From assembly GCA_963826475.1 (NCBI GenBank), contig CAWGXC010000003.1, forward strand, positions 744,001 through 808,000: 64,000 nt of DNA, read 5' to 3'. This stretch comes from RHKX01 sp963826475 (GTDB lineage Bacteria > Actinomycetota > Thermoleophilia > Solirubrobacterales > 70-9). Below the pieces are notes generated by a model. That model saw only the letters and a program-made list of their open reading frames with translations, made no database searches and was not told where the DNA came from. Within the stretch, counting starts at the first letter, position 1; each line of letters opens with the position of its first letter. Shown here piece after piece: positions 24,630-33,514 of the stretch. The position numbers and the translations under genes are program-made.

Positions 24630-25520
24630 ATGGGGGCATTCCGGATCTGGTTGATGGCCGCGCGCCCGCGCACGCTGCCCGCCGCGATCGCCCCGGTGCT
24701 GGTGGGGAGCGCGGCGGCTTGGACCCACCTGGCCGGCACCGGCGACTTCCGCTGGGGAGCGTTCGCCGCCGCCCTGATCGGGGCGATCTTCATCCAGATC
24801 GGCACCAACCTCGCCAACGACTACTCCGACGCCAAGCGCGGAGCCGACACCGTTGACCGCCTGGGACCCGTACGGGTCACCGCGAGCGGGCTCGCCGCCC
24901 CCAGACGGGTGCTCTACGCCACCTGGGCTGCCTTCGGCCTCGCCGCGCTGACCGGCGTTTACCTCGCGATCGAGGTCGGGCCCGAGATCCTCCTGATCGG
25001 CGTCGCATCGATCGCGGCGGGCATCCTCTACACCGGCGGCCCCAAGCCCTACGGCTACGAGGGCCTCGGGGAGGTCTTCGTCTTCGTCTTCTTCGGACTC
25101 GTCGCCGTGAACGCCTCCTACTACGTGCAGCTGGAGCAGATCGACACCCTGCCGCTGTTGCTCTCGCTGCCGATCGGCCTGCTCTCCGCCGCGATCCTCG
25201 TCGTCAACAACGTCCGCGACATCGACACCGACCGGCGGGCGGGCAAACGTACCCTCGCCGTCAGGCTGGGACGCGAGCCCACGCGCAGCCTCTACGTGGC
25301 GATGGTCGGGCTCTCCTACGTCCTCCTGCCACTCGCGCTCGTGATCGGCGATGGGCCGGCGCTCGGGCTGCTCGGGCTGCTGAGCCTTCCCCTGGCCCTG
25401 AAGCCGATTCGCGCGGTCCGCGAGAGCACCGATGGCCCCGCTCTGAACGGGGCCCTCGCCGGGACGGGAGCGCTGCTCGGGATCTTCTCCCTGCTCGTCT
25501 CCGTCGGCCTCGTGATCTGA
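24630..25520 (+). CDS. menA: 1,4-Dihydroxy-2-naphthoate polyprenyltransferase
   Basis: UbiA-family membrane prenyltransferase that attaches the polyprenyl tail to DHNA to give demethylmenaquinone. The 296 residues have about eight or nine transmembrane segments. The first Asp-rich motif is NLANDYSDAKRGAD and the second NNVRDIDTDRRAGKRTLAVRLG; both bind Mg-prenyl diphosphate. The start MGAFRIWLMAARPRTLPAA is typical of MenA. It lies 11 bp upstream of menC. Confidence 0.95.
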   Translation: MGAFRIWLMAARPRTLPAAIAPVLVGSAAAWTHLAGTGDFRWGAFAAALIGAIFIQIGTNLANDYSDAKRGADTVDRLGPVRVTASGLAAPRRVLYATWAAFGLAALTGVYLAIEVGPEILLIGVASIAAGILYTGGPKPYGYEGLGEVFVFVFFGLVAVNASYYVQLEQIDTLPLLLSLPIGLLSAAILVVNNVRDIDTDRRAGKRTLAVRLGREPTRSLYVAMVGLSYVLLPLALVIGDGPALGLLGLLSLPLALKPIRAVRESTDGPALNGALAGTGALLGIFSLLVSVGLVI

Positions 25521-25531
25521 GCGCGGAGACC

Positions 25532-26620
25532 ATGCGCGTCGCCTCGCTCGACACGGTCGCGATCGCCCTCCCGTTTCGCGAGCTCTATCTGACCTCGACC
25601 GGCTCGCTGGATCGGCGCGAGATGCTGATCGTCAGGGTCAAGGGATCCGACGGACAGACCGGACACGGCGACGCGGTCCCGCTCAGCCTCCGCGGAGGCG
25701 GTTCCCTCGCCGAGGTGCAAGCCGAGCTCGAGGAGATCTGCGCCCCGATCGCCGCCGGCAGCGAGATCGAGGACGTCGCTGGGATCTCCTCGCTCGTCGA
25801 CGCATGCGCCGCCGCCGGGGCCGGCCACCAGTCGGTCTCGGGTTTCGAGATGGCTCTCCTCGACCTCCTGGGAAGGGCACGCAACGCGCCGGTCTGCGCC
25901 CTCCTGGGCGCCTCCGAGACCAAGGCGATCGATTGCAACGGCACCCTCGGTGCGGACGAGCCCGGACGAGCCGGGGCGATCGCGGCCGACTTGGTTGCCT
26001 CTGGCTTCCGGACGCTGAAGGTCAAGGTCGGAACCGGCGATGACCTCGGTCGATTGCGAGCAGTTCGCGAAGCCTCGGGACCCGCGACCTCGCTCCGGAT
26101 CGACGCCAACGGCGCCTGGAGCGTCGAGCGAGCGGCCGAGATGCTCGCCGAGCTGGAGTCAGCGGGCCTCGAGCTGGCGGAGCAGCCTTGTGCGACGGTC
26201 CCCGAGCTGGCGGAGCTCCGCCGGCACGTCGTGGTTCCGATCGTCGCCGACGAGAGCGCAGCCACCGCCGAGGAGGCCGTCGCCGTGTTCGAACGGGGCG
26301 CCTGCGACGCCGTCACGATCAAGCTGGCGAAGGTCGGCGGCATCGGCGCCGCGATGAGGATCGCGGCCTCGGTGCCCGCTTACCTTTCGAGCGCCCTCGA
26401 CAGCCCGCTCGGGATCGCCGCCGCGGTCCACGCGGCACAGGCGCTGCCCGCCCGGGGGTTTGCGACCGAGCTCGCTCACGGGCTGGCGACTTCTGGCCTG
26501 TTCGCCGACAATGTGGCTGACGACGAGCCCTTCGGCGGCCCGCGGATCGAGCCGCCCACCGGCCCGGGACTCGGGGTCGAGATCGACTGGGCCGCAGTCG
26601 AGAGGTTGCGCATCAGATGA
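25532..26620 (+). CDS. menC: o-Succinylbenzoate synthase
   Basis: Enolase-superfamily enzyme that dehydrates SHCHC to o-succinylbenzoate. The 362 residues carry the catalytic KxK in TLKVKVG, metal ligands in RIDANGAW, the Glu of LAEQPC and the Asp of IVADES, and the second catalytic Lys in TIKLAKVGG. On fold alone it could be a dipeptide epimerase or N-acylamino-acid racemase. Its place between menA and menD, with a 4-nt overlap into menD, makes MenC by far the likeliest. A secondary racemase activity is known in some family members. Confidence 0.88.
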   Translation: MRVASLDTVAIALPFRELYLTSTGSLDRREMLIVRVKGSDGQTGHGDAVPLSLRGGGSLAEVQAELEEICAPIAAGSEIEDVAGISSLVDACAAAGAGHQSVSGFEMALLDLLGRARNAPVCALLGASETKAIDCNGTLGADEPGRAGAIAADLVASGFRTLKVKVGTGDDLGRLRAVREASGPATSLRIDANGAWSVERAAEMLAELESAGLELAEQPCATVPELAELRRHVVVPIVADESAATAEEAVAVFERGACDAVTIKLAKVGGIGAAMRIAASVPAYLSSALDSPLGIAAAVHAAQALPARGFATELAHGLATSGLFADNVADDEPFGGPRIEPPTGPGLGVEIDWAAVERLRIR

Positions 26621-28359
26621 TCGACCGGACGAACCGAAACACAGCCTTGGCCTCCGCGCTCATCGACGAGCTCGCCCGTTCCGGCGTCGAGCGGGCGATC
26701 CTCTCTCCCGGCTCCCGCTCGAGCCCGATCGCTCTGGCCTTGGAGCGCGAGCCCGGGATCGAGCTGACGATCGTCCTCGACGAGCGCAGTGCAGGCTTCA
26801 TGGCGCTCGGCATCACGCTGGAGAGCGGCAGCCCCGCGATCCTCGCCTGCACCAGCGGATCGGCGGCGGCGAATCTCCATCCTGCAATCGTCGAGGCGGA
26901 CCAGGCCGGCGTGCCAATGATCGTGCTCACCTCCGATCGGCCCCCTGAGCTGCGAGGCATCGGTGCGGGCCAGACCATCGACCAGATCGGGCTCTACGGA
27001 ACATCGGCTCGCTGGTTCTGCGAGGTCGGGACGCACGACGCCGACGATGCCGGCCTTCTGCATCTCAGATCGACCGGTTGCCGGGCATTCGCCGAGGCCG
27101 CCTCCGGGCGCGGACCGGTGCACCTCAACCTCTCCTGGCGCGATCCCCTCGGCCCCGAGCCACGCCCCGATGACGTGAGCGCCGCGGATGCGCTCGCGAT
27201 CCGCGGCCGTTCCGGGGGCCGCCCGCTCACCGTGCCGATCCACGGTCGTGAACCGGGCGACGCCGTCCTGCAGGCGCTTGCGGAGGCGGTGGAGCGCTCC
27301 GAGCGGGGGCTCATCGTCGCCGGCCGGCACACCGATCGGCAGCTCCCCGGCCTGATCTCGGGGCTCTCAGCCGCGTCGGGACTTCCGATCCTCGCCGAGC
27401 CCGCCTCAGGCCTTCGCTTCGGCGGCCACGACCGTACGGCGGTCGTGGCCGGATACGACCTGATCGTCCGCTCCAAGCCCCCCGAGCTGGACCCGGACCT
27501 GATCCTGCGCTTCGGCGACATGCCGACGAGCAAGCCGCTGCGCGCCTGGATCGAGAACTGCGATGCCGATCAGATCGTCATCGACCCCCCGGGACGGTGG
27601 AACGAGCCGACCCGGCGAGCCGGAGCATTGATTCGTGCGGATGCGGGCTCCCTCGCGAGCGCGTTGGCCGGCCTGGTGAAACCGCACGCCGGCGGTTGGC
27701 GGAATCGCTGGATCGCGGCAGAGCGCAGCGCCCAGGAGGCCATCGACGCGGCGCTCGCGGCTGTGCCGAGCCCGAACGAGCCGGCCATTCACCGGGCCAT
27801 CGGATCCGCGTTCGCGGACGGCGACCGCGTCCTGCTGGCGTCGAGCATGCCCATACGCGACGCCGAGGGGTTCATGCGGGGCGGTCCGGCGGGCGTCCGT
27901 TTCTACTCCAACCGCGGAGCCAACGGGATCGATGGGCTGATCTCGACCGCCGCCGGTATCGCCACCGCCGCGGGTCGGAGCGGCGTCACCTGGGCGATCC
28001 TCGGGGATCTCGCGCTCGCTCACGACGTCGGGGGTCTCGCTGCTCTGTCCGCGGTGCAGTCGCCCGTGCGGCTGATCGTCATCGACAACGGCGGCGGCGG
28101 CATCTTCGACTTCCTGCCGCAGGCCCAGCAGGTGGGAGCCGGTGCCTTCGAGCGGCTGTTCACCACCCCTTCAGGCCTCGACATCGAACGCGCTGCCGGC
28201 CTCTATGGGATCCCGTACGTGGACCTGGCGAACGAGGCGGGGCTGCGGAACCTCCACGGGTCCGGGCCTCTGATCGCTCACATCCGCGTCGACCGCGCCG
28301 GCAACGTCGAGCTGCACCGCCGCATCGCGGCAGCGGTCGGCGCCGCCTTGACTCAGTGA
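26617..28359 (+). CDS. menD: SEPHCHC synthase (2-succinyl-5-enolpyruvyl-6-hydroxy-3-cyclohexene-1-carboxylate synthase)
   Basis: Thiamine-diphosphate enzyme adding 2-oxoglutarate-derived succinic semialdehyde to isochorismate. The 580 residues show the MenD N-terminus NRNTALASALIDELARSGV, the ISPGSRSSP-type motif (LSPGSRSSPIALA), CTSGSAAANLHPA, and the ThDP/Mg segment GDLALAHDVGGL with IDNGGGGIF. The ATG overlaps the menC stop (ATGA). Its last 7 bp overlap the convergent beta-helix gene. Confidence 0.95.
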   Translation: MIDRTNRNTALASALIDELARSGVERAILSPGSRSSPIALALEREPGIELTIVLDERSAGFMALGITLESGSPAILACTSGSAAANLHPAIVEADQAGVPMIVLTSDRPPELRGIGAGQTIDQIGLYGTSARWFCEVGTHDADDAGLLHLRSTGCRAFAEAASGRGPVHLNLSWRDPLGPEPRPDDVSAADALAIRGRSGGRPLTVPIHGREPGDAVLQALAEAVERSERGLIVAGRHTDRQLPGLISGLSAASGLPILAEPASGLRFGGHDRTAVVAGYDLIVRSKPPELDPDLILRFGDMPTSKPLRAWIENCDADQIVIDPPGRWNEPTRRAGALIRADAGSLASALAGLVKPHAGGWRNRWIAAERSAQEAIDAALAAVPSPNEPAIHRAIGSAFADGDRVLLASSMPIRDAEGFMRGGPAGVRFYSNRGANGIDGLISTAAGIATAAGRSGVTWAILGDLALAHDVGGLAALSAVQSPVRLIVIDNGGGGIFDFLPQAQQVGAGAFERLFTTPSGLDIERAAGLYGIPYVDLANEAGLRNLHGSGPLIAHIRVDRAGNVELHRRIAAAVGAALTQ

Positions 28360-29735
28360 TGCCTCCGATGGTGCTTGCCCTTCTTCTTCACCCGGAGGCT
28401 GCGCAGCGCCGCTCCGCCCACGTTGCCTGAGGCGTCGGTGGCGTGGACGAAGAAGGTGTGCCGCTTGCCCCTGCCCTTGCCGGAGGCGAAGATGAACCGT
28501 GCCGGGGATGCGCATGGCGTGAAGGTGCCGCCGTCGATTCGGCATTCGAAAGCGGAATCCGGCTCACTCGACTCGAACTCGAAGCGATTCGAAACCGTGC
28601 GCGCCCGCGTGAGCTGCTTGGACTTCGGGGCTCTCGTAACCGTCACGCTGGGAGCGAAGTTGTCGGCCGAGGGCCCAGAGGCGGCGACGGGATCCTCCGG
28701 CCCGGGGGTGGGCGCAGGGGGACCGGTTGGACTTGGGGGCGACAGCGGGTCGAACTCGTCGGCGCCGATGTCGGGAGCGATTCCGGTCGTTCGCGGGTCG
28801 CGGTCGAGATCCTCAGCGCCGAGGACGGCGCCGCCGGCGGTGCCGGCGTCGATCGTCGGCGATCCGGCCGACTCGTGAAGGTCGCCGCCGGCCCGGTTGA
28901 CGAACACGGGCTCCGCGGTCTGATTCGAGTCCGAACCCGCGGGGGTGACGGTGGCTCCCCGCCCGGCCGATCGGCTCGTCCGGTAGTTGGAGTTGATGAA
29001 GGCGATCGCCGCGACCGACTCCGACTTGTCGCGAACCGCAACCGCATCGGGAGCGAGCGAGTCGCTGGTCGAGACGATCACGTTGGTGGCGGTGAGCGTC
29101 ACGGTCGCGCCGTTCGAGGAATAGAGCCGGATCCCGACGGCCTCGGGCCCCGTTCCGAGGTTCAGCACCGTGACGTTGGTGAGGGCCACGGTCTGGGTGA
29201 CCCGACCGCTCATCGTGCTGGCTACGGCGGGACCCGGTCCGTGCTGCAGACAGACCGAGTCGAGCAGAGACGCTCCGGATGAGACCGAGCACGGCGCACC
29301 ATCCGCGACCGACTCGGAGTAGATCCGCTCCGCCGTCGCGTCGGTGTCGACCATCAACCCCGGGCCCCTGCCCTCCTTGACGATCGTCACCTCCTCGAAG
29401 GTCGTTCCACTTCCCCGGACCCGCACCGCCGGGGCCGTCCCCGTCGCTTCGATCCGCACCGCGGCGTCGGGAGCCGCATGGACGAACGAAGCTCGCTGGA
29501 CCAGCAGGCCGTCCTCGCCGATCTCGTAGACGCCCGCCCCGAGGATGACCTCGTCGCCCGCGGCGTCCTGCTCGACGGCATGCTGGATGTCGCAGGGCTT
29601 CGCCTTGCTGCATGCGTCGCCGTCGCCCCCGGGCTCGGCGTAGCGGGTGGCCGCCGATGCCGCCGAGGCGAACGCCAGCAGAGCGAGCACTGAAGTACCC
29701 GCCGCGAGCGTCGAGACTCTTCGGAGAAGCTGCAA
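28353..29735 (-). CDS. Secreted right-handed parallel beta-helix protein
   Basis: About 460 residues. The N-terminal signal peptide is LLRRVSTLAAGTSVLALLAF plus ASA, with cleavage likely after ASAASA. A Val/Thr/Asn-rich region (about residues 45-300) has the periodic pattern of a pectate-lyase-like beta-helix and ends in the common SPTIDAGT..DLDRDPR..DIGADEF signature. A Pro-rich linker follows. The C-terminal repeat-like domain has two cysteines (FECRIDGGTFTPCASP) and a basic His/Lys tail. The TTG at 29735 is a tentative start; no good Shine-Dalgarno is seen. It sits 19 bp after menF, but a menaquinone role is unlikely; an extracellular surface protein is the better reading. Confidence 0.75.
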   Translation of the reverse strand: MQLLRRVSTLAAGTSVLALLAFASAASAATRYAEPGGDGDACSKAKPCDIQHAVEQDAAGDEVILGAGVYEIGEDGLLVQRASFVHAAPDAAVRIEATGTAPAVRVRGSGTTFEEVTIVKEGRGPGLMVDTDATAERIYSESVADGAPCSVSSGASLLDSVCLQHGPGPAVASTMSGRVTQTVALTNVTVLNLGTGPEAVGIRLYSSNGATVTLTATNVIVSTSDSLAPDAVAVRDKSESVAAIAFINSNYRTSRSAGRGATVTPAGSDSNQTAEPVFVNRAGGDLHESAGSPTIDAGTAGGAVLGAEDLDRDPRTTGIAPDIGADEFDPLSPPSPTGPPAPTPGPEDPVAASGPSADNFAPSVTVTRAPKSKQLTRARTVSNRFEFESSEPDSAFECRIDGGTFTPCASPARFIFASGKGRGKRHTFFVHATDASGNVGGAALRSLRVKKKGKHHRRHH

Positions 29736-29754
29736 GGGCGGGAAGTGTAGGCGC

Positions 29755-31161
29755 TCAACCGGCGAGCAAAGGCAGCAGCGCCGCCAGCTTGATCTCGGTC
29801 TCGGCGAGCTCGGCGGCCGGATCGGAATCGGCCACGATCCCGGCTCCGGCGAACAGGCTGGCGGTCCGATCACGCAGCAGCGCGGAGCGCAGGGCGACGC
29901 AGAACTCGCCGTCCTCAGCCGCATCCATCCACCCGACCGGGCCCGCGTACCAGCCGCGGTCGAGGCACTCGAGCCCGCGAATCAGCTCCTCGCCGCGCTC
30001 GCCGCGCGGCTCCGGGCCGACCGCGGGCGTCGGATGCAGCATCCCGGCGAGCTCGAGCGCCGAACGAGGCTCCGCGAGCTGCGCGTGCAGGGGGGTCGCC
30101 AGATGCTGGATGTTCGCCACCTTGATCACGATCGGCTCCGGCGCCTCCTGGACCCAGACGGACCATGGAGCCAGGCGCTTGGCGATCCGGCGAGCGACGA
30201 TCGAGTGTTCGCTGCGGTTCTTGGCGCTGTGCAGCAGCTGCTCGCCGAGGTGGTCGTCAACCGCGGGATCGGCGCTCCGCCGGGCGGAGCCGGCGAGAGC
30301 GACCGTCGCTGCGATGGCTCCGCTGCGGCGGACGAGCAGCTCCGGGCTGGCTCCGACGAATGCCGCCTCGGGGGTGCCTACGCAAAAGCAGAAGCAGGAG
30401 CCGAAGACCTCTCGCAGGGCTCCGAAGAGCGCGTCGGGCGAGTGCGCTGCGGGAGTCGTGACGCTCACCTCGCGAGCGAGCACGAGCTTCTCGACCTCAC
30501 CGGAGCGGATCATCTCGACAGCCTCGGCGACGGCGGTCTCGTAGCTCGCCGGCGGGCGGGCGGAGGTGACCGTCACCGGCCCGCCCGGGTGGGGATCAAG
30601 GGGCGGCAGGGGCGCTTCGCGCAGCGATGCCAGCCGGGCCCCGAGTCGGGCCCTCACACCGGGTGCCCCCTCCCCCGGGCTCACGAGCGCCGAGAGCGTC
30701 AGCAGATGCCTCCCGCCGGTGCGAACGACGACGAGCTCGGGCAGCGTCAGCAGCGCCGGAGGGAGCGAGGACCAGATCCCGGTGCCCGGCGAATCGGCGC
30801 TGAACGCCATGCCGCCGACCCAGAGCGGGCCCGCGCCAACCGGCAGATCGGCGGGCTCCTCCGCAATGCGATCGCGCATGATCGCGGTGGTGTCGGCGAG
30901 CAGGTCCTCGACCCTGCCGCTGCCGCGCGAGATGACGTCGTGCGCAGAGCCGAGCGAGGCGATGGCGAAATGCTCCCGGTCGGGCTCCTCCCAGCAGAAC
31001 CATCGATCGTCAGCCCGGCGAGAGGCGAAGACCATCGAAGCGGGGTCGAGTGCGTCGATCTCGACGGTGGCGCTGATCAGCCGTCGCCCGCGCCCGCCCG
31101 CCCGTTCGACGAGTCGCTCGATCGAATCGAGCAGTCCCGTCGTCTGCAGGCGGCCGGTCAG
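29755..31161 (-). CDS. menF: Isochorismate synthase (start codon uncertain, probably non-canonical)
   Basis: Converts chorismate to isochorismate, the entry to menaquinone. The chorismate-binding domain is clear: SGEVEKLVLAREV, ALAGSARR, KNRSEHSIV, HPTPAVGPEPR and YAGPVGWMD. The first in-frame ATG is at 31035, but the preceding codons encode family-like N-terminal sequence (RLISATVEIDALDPASMVF), so the protein should begin earlier. No ATG, GTG or TTG is available upstream. CTG codons at 31161 (overlapping the ilvN stop as CTGA), 31149 and 31134 are in frame; I give 31161 as the outer limit, 468 residues. Tight coupling to ilvBN is unusual for a men gene. Confidence 0.85.
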   Translation of the reverse strand: MTGRLQTTGLLDSIERLVERAGGRGRRLISATVEIDALDPASMVFASRRADDRWFCWEEPDREHFAIASLGSAHDVISRGSGRVEDLLADTTAIMRDRIAEEPADLPVGAGPLWVGGMAFSADSPGTGIWSSLPPALLTLPELVVVRTGGRHLLTLSALVSPGEGAPGVRARLGARLASLREAPLPPLDPHPGGPVTVTSARPPASYETAVAEAVEMIRSGEVEKLVLAREVSVTTPAAHSPDALFGALREVFGSCFCFCVGTPEAAFVGASPELLVRRSGAIAATVALAGSARRSADPAVDDHLGEQLLHSAKNRSEHSIVARRIAKRLAPWSVWVQEAPEPIVIKVANIQHLATPLHAQLAEPRSALELAGMLHPTPAVGPEPRGERGEELIRGLECLDRGWYAGPVGWMDAAEDGEFCVALRSALLRDRTASLFAGAGIVADSDPAAELAETEIKLAALLPLLAG

Positions 31162-31712
31162 CTCTCCGGCCGTGCGCGGGAGATCGCGACCTCGCCGGTG
31201 CGAGCCATCTCGATCAGCCCGTGCGGCCGGACCATGCGCTCGAAGGAGTCGATCTTCTCCGTCGTACCAGTGACCTCGACGGTGATCGAGCGGCGCGAGA
31301 CGTCGACGATGTGAGCGCGGAAGATCTGGCTGAACTCGATGATCTCGGCTCGGGTCTCCGCCGCTGCGCTGATCCGGAACAGGGCCATCTCACGCGCCAC
31401 CGCCGTGTGCGGTTCCATGTCGCGGATCTTGATCACGTTGACGAGCTTGTGCAGCTGCTTGGTGACCTGGTCGATCGGGTGGACGGCCCCGTCGACGGTG
31501 AGGGTCACCCGCGAGATGTCGGGATCCTCGGTCGGGCCCACCGCGAGCGTGTCGATGTTGAAGCCCCGGCGGCTGAACAGACCCGCGATCCGCGCGAGGA
31601 CGCCGGGCCGGTTCTCGACCATCAGCGAGAGCAGATGCCGACGGCCCGTCAGCCCGCTCGACGTCCGCAGGTCATCGAGGTTCAGAAGTTCCTTCGTTCC
31701 CGGATCGCCCAT
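31158..31712 (-). CDS. ilvN: Acetolactate synthase small (regulatory) subunit
   Basis: ACT-domain subunit that binds valine and stimulates and feedback-regulates IlvB. The 184 residues match the long IlvN/IlvH type: an N-terminal ACT domain (LMVENRPGVLARIAGLFSRRGFNIDTLAVG) and a second, degenerate ACT/NikR-like C-terminal domain (about residues 95-175). It starts 14 bp after ilvB; its stop overlaps the likely menF start. Confidence 0.95.
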   Translation of the reverse strand: MGDPGTKELLNLDDLRTSSGLTGRRHLLSLMVENRPGVLARIAGLFSRRGFNIDTLAVGPTEDPDISRVTLTVDGAVHPIDQVTKQLHKLVNVIKIRDMEPHTAVAREMALFRISAAAETRAEIIEFSQIFRAHIVDVSRRSITVEVTGTTEKIDSFERMVRPHGLIEMARTGEVAISRARPES

Positions 31713-31726
31713 GCGCCGTGGCCTCC

Positions 31727-33406
31727 CTAGCCGACCATGTCCCGGGCGGCGGCGCCGGCCGGGATCATCGGGTAGCAGTTCTCCGTCTGGGTGACGCGGA
31801 CGTCGAGCAGGACCGGACCGGGCGTCTCGAGCGCGGTCTTCATCGCGTCACCGAGCTCGGCCTTGTCCTCGCACTTGGAGGCGGTCCAGCCGAAGGCCTG
31901 AGCGAGCTTCACCCAATCCGGGCTCGGGCCCATCTCGACCGACTTGTAGCGCTCCGCCCAGAACAGCTCCTGCCACTGGCGGACCATGCCGAAGTGGCCG
32001 TTGTTCATCAGGAAGACCTTGACGTCGAGGTCGTGGGCCACCGCGGTTGCGAACTCCTGGCAGACCATGATCAGGCTGCCATCGCCGGCGAGGCAGACGA
32101 CCGTCTCGTCGGGCATTGCGACCTTGGCGCCGATCGCTGAGGGCAGGCCGAACCCCATGGTGCCGAGGCCACCCGAGTTCAGCCACCGATTCGGCTTGGC
32201 GAAGTGGTAGTACTGCGCCGCCCACATCTGGTGCTGGCCGACATCGGAGGTGATGATCGCGTCCCCGTTCGTCACCCGGTACATCTCCTCGACCATGAAC
32301 TGAGGCTTGATCTCGGAGTCGCTGGAGTCCTCATAGCCCAGGGGGTACTCCTTGCGCCAGCCCTCGATGCGCTCCCACCACTCGGCGAGGCGGGAGGTCT
32401 CCGGCGCCAGGGCCCGGTACTCGTTCGTCAGCTTCGGCAGCACGTCCTTGGCGTCGCCGACGATCGGGATGTGCGCGGGGACGTTCTTGGAGATCTCGGC
32501 CGGGTCCACGTCGATGTGGATGAACTTGGCGCTCGGCGCGAACTCGCTCAGCTTGCCGGTGATCCGATCGTCGAAGCGGGCGCCGATGGCGACGATCAGG
32601 TCAGCCTCGTCCATCGCGTAGTTGGCCGAGCGGGTGCCGTGCATTCCGAGCATTCCGAGCCACTGCTTGTGAGGAGCCGGGAAGGCGCCGAGCCCCATCA
32701 GCGTGCAGGTCACGGGGAAATCGTCGGAGGCGGCCAGCTCACGGAGCTCCTCGGAGGCGCCGGCGTTGATGACTCCACCACCGACGTAGAGGACGGGCCT
32801 GCGCGCGTTCGCCAGGGCGCGCGCCGCGACGCGGATCTGCTTGATGTTGCCCTCCGTCGTCGGCTGGTAGCCCGGCAGCCGCGGCGTGCCGGTCATCGGC
32901 TCGTAGTCGATGTCGGCGCGCGAGAGGTCCTGGGGGATGTCGAGCAGGACCGGCCCCGGGCGGCCCGTCTTGGCGATGTGGAAGGCGGCGTGGACGTAGG
33001 CGGGGATCTGCGCCGGATCCGTGACCAGGAAGGAGTGCTTGACGATCGGCAGCGTCATCCCCGTGATGTCGGCCTCCTGGAAGCCGTCGGTGCCGATCAG
33101 GTCGGTGCGCACCTGCCCGGTGATGAACACCGTGGGGACGGAGTCCATGTAGGCGTCCGCGATGGCGGTGACGAGGTTGGTCGCTCCGGGGCCGGAGGTG
33201 GCGAACGCCACGCCGACCCTGCCCGAGGCCTTCGCGTAACCCTCGGCGGCATGGCCGCCACACTGCTCATGTCGCACCTGGATGTGCTCGAAGTCGGCGT
33301 CGTAGAGCGCGTCGTAGAGCGGCAGGCTCGCTCCACCCGGGATTCCGAACACGTGCTTGACCCCCTCGGCCTTGAGGGCCTCGCAGAGAGCGTCGGCGGC
33401 GCGCAT
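31727..33406 (-). CDS. ilvB: Acetolactate synthase large subunit
   Basis: Thiamine-diphosphate/FAD enzyme making acetolactate and acetohydroxybutyrate, the shared first step of valine, leucine and isoleucine synthesis. The 559 residues show FGIPGGASLPLYDAL, the ThDP Glu in RHEQCGGHAAEGYA, ATSGPGATNLVT, and the Mg-ThDP motif AGDGSLIMVCQE..MNN. GGAGG sits 9 bp before the ATG. I looked for a branched-chain leader peptide in the 108-bp upstream gap and found no convincing one. Confidence 0.96.
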   Translation of the reverse strand: MRAADALCEALKAEGVKHVFGIPGGASLPLYDALYDADFEHIQVRHEQCGGHAAEGYAKASGRVGVAFATSGPGATNLVTAIADAYMDSVPTVFITGQVRTDLIGTDGFQEADITGMTLPIVKHSFLVTDPAQIPAYVHAAFHIAKTGRPGPVLLDIPQDLSRADIDYEPMTGTPRLPGYQPTTEGNIKQIRVAARALANARRPVLYVGGGVINAGASEELRELAASDDFPVTCTLMGLGAFPAPHKQWLGMLGMHGTRSANYAMDEADLIVAIGARFDDRITGKLSEFAPSAKFIHIDVDPAEISKNVPAHIPIVGDAKDVLPKLTNEYRALAPETSRLAEWWERIEGWRKEYPLGYEDSSDSEIKPQFMVEEMYRVTNGDAIITSDVGQHQMWAAQYYHFAKPNRWLNSGGLGTMGFGLPSAIGAKVAMPDETVVCLAGDGSLIMVCQEFATAVAHDLDVKVFLMNNGHFGMVRQWQELFWAERYKSVEMGPSPDWVKLAQAFGWTASKCEDKAELGDAMKTALETPGPVLLDVRVTQTENCYPMIPAGAAARDMVG

Positions 33407-33487
33407 TCGGATGAACCTCCAGGATCGAGAGCGGACGAAAGACCTTGACTTTGCTCAGCTTAACAGCCGCAAAACGACCTCCTGAGC

Positions 33488-33497
33488 GCGAAACGCG
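33488..33497. promoter_or_regulatory. GCGAAACGCG word upstream of ilvB, shared with leuB upstream region
   Basis: The decamer lies inside an inverted repeat GCGCG-AAA-CGCGC (33486-33498), 82-91 bp upstream of the ilvB ATG. The same decamer occurs at 7882-7891, 57-66 bp upstream of leuB. The coincidence may mark a shared regulator of branched-chain genes, or be chance in GC-rich DNA. Confidence 0.25.
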
Positions 33498-33514
33498 CCC
33501 GAGATGTCGCGTTC

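Noticed and set aside
25532..26620. Dipeptide epimerase instead of MenC
   Set aside because: The fold is shared, but the gene lies within menB-menA-menC-menD and overlaps menD.
33484..33499. GCGCG-AAA-CGCGC as a terminator of the zinc-ribbon gene
   Set aside because: Stem is short, loop of three, and no T-tract follows.
33407..33514. Branched-chain leader peptide before ilvB
   Set aside because: No ATG or GTG frame rich in Val, Ile or Leu; only a five-residue TTG frame, too short to act as a leader.
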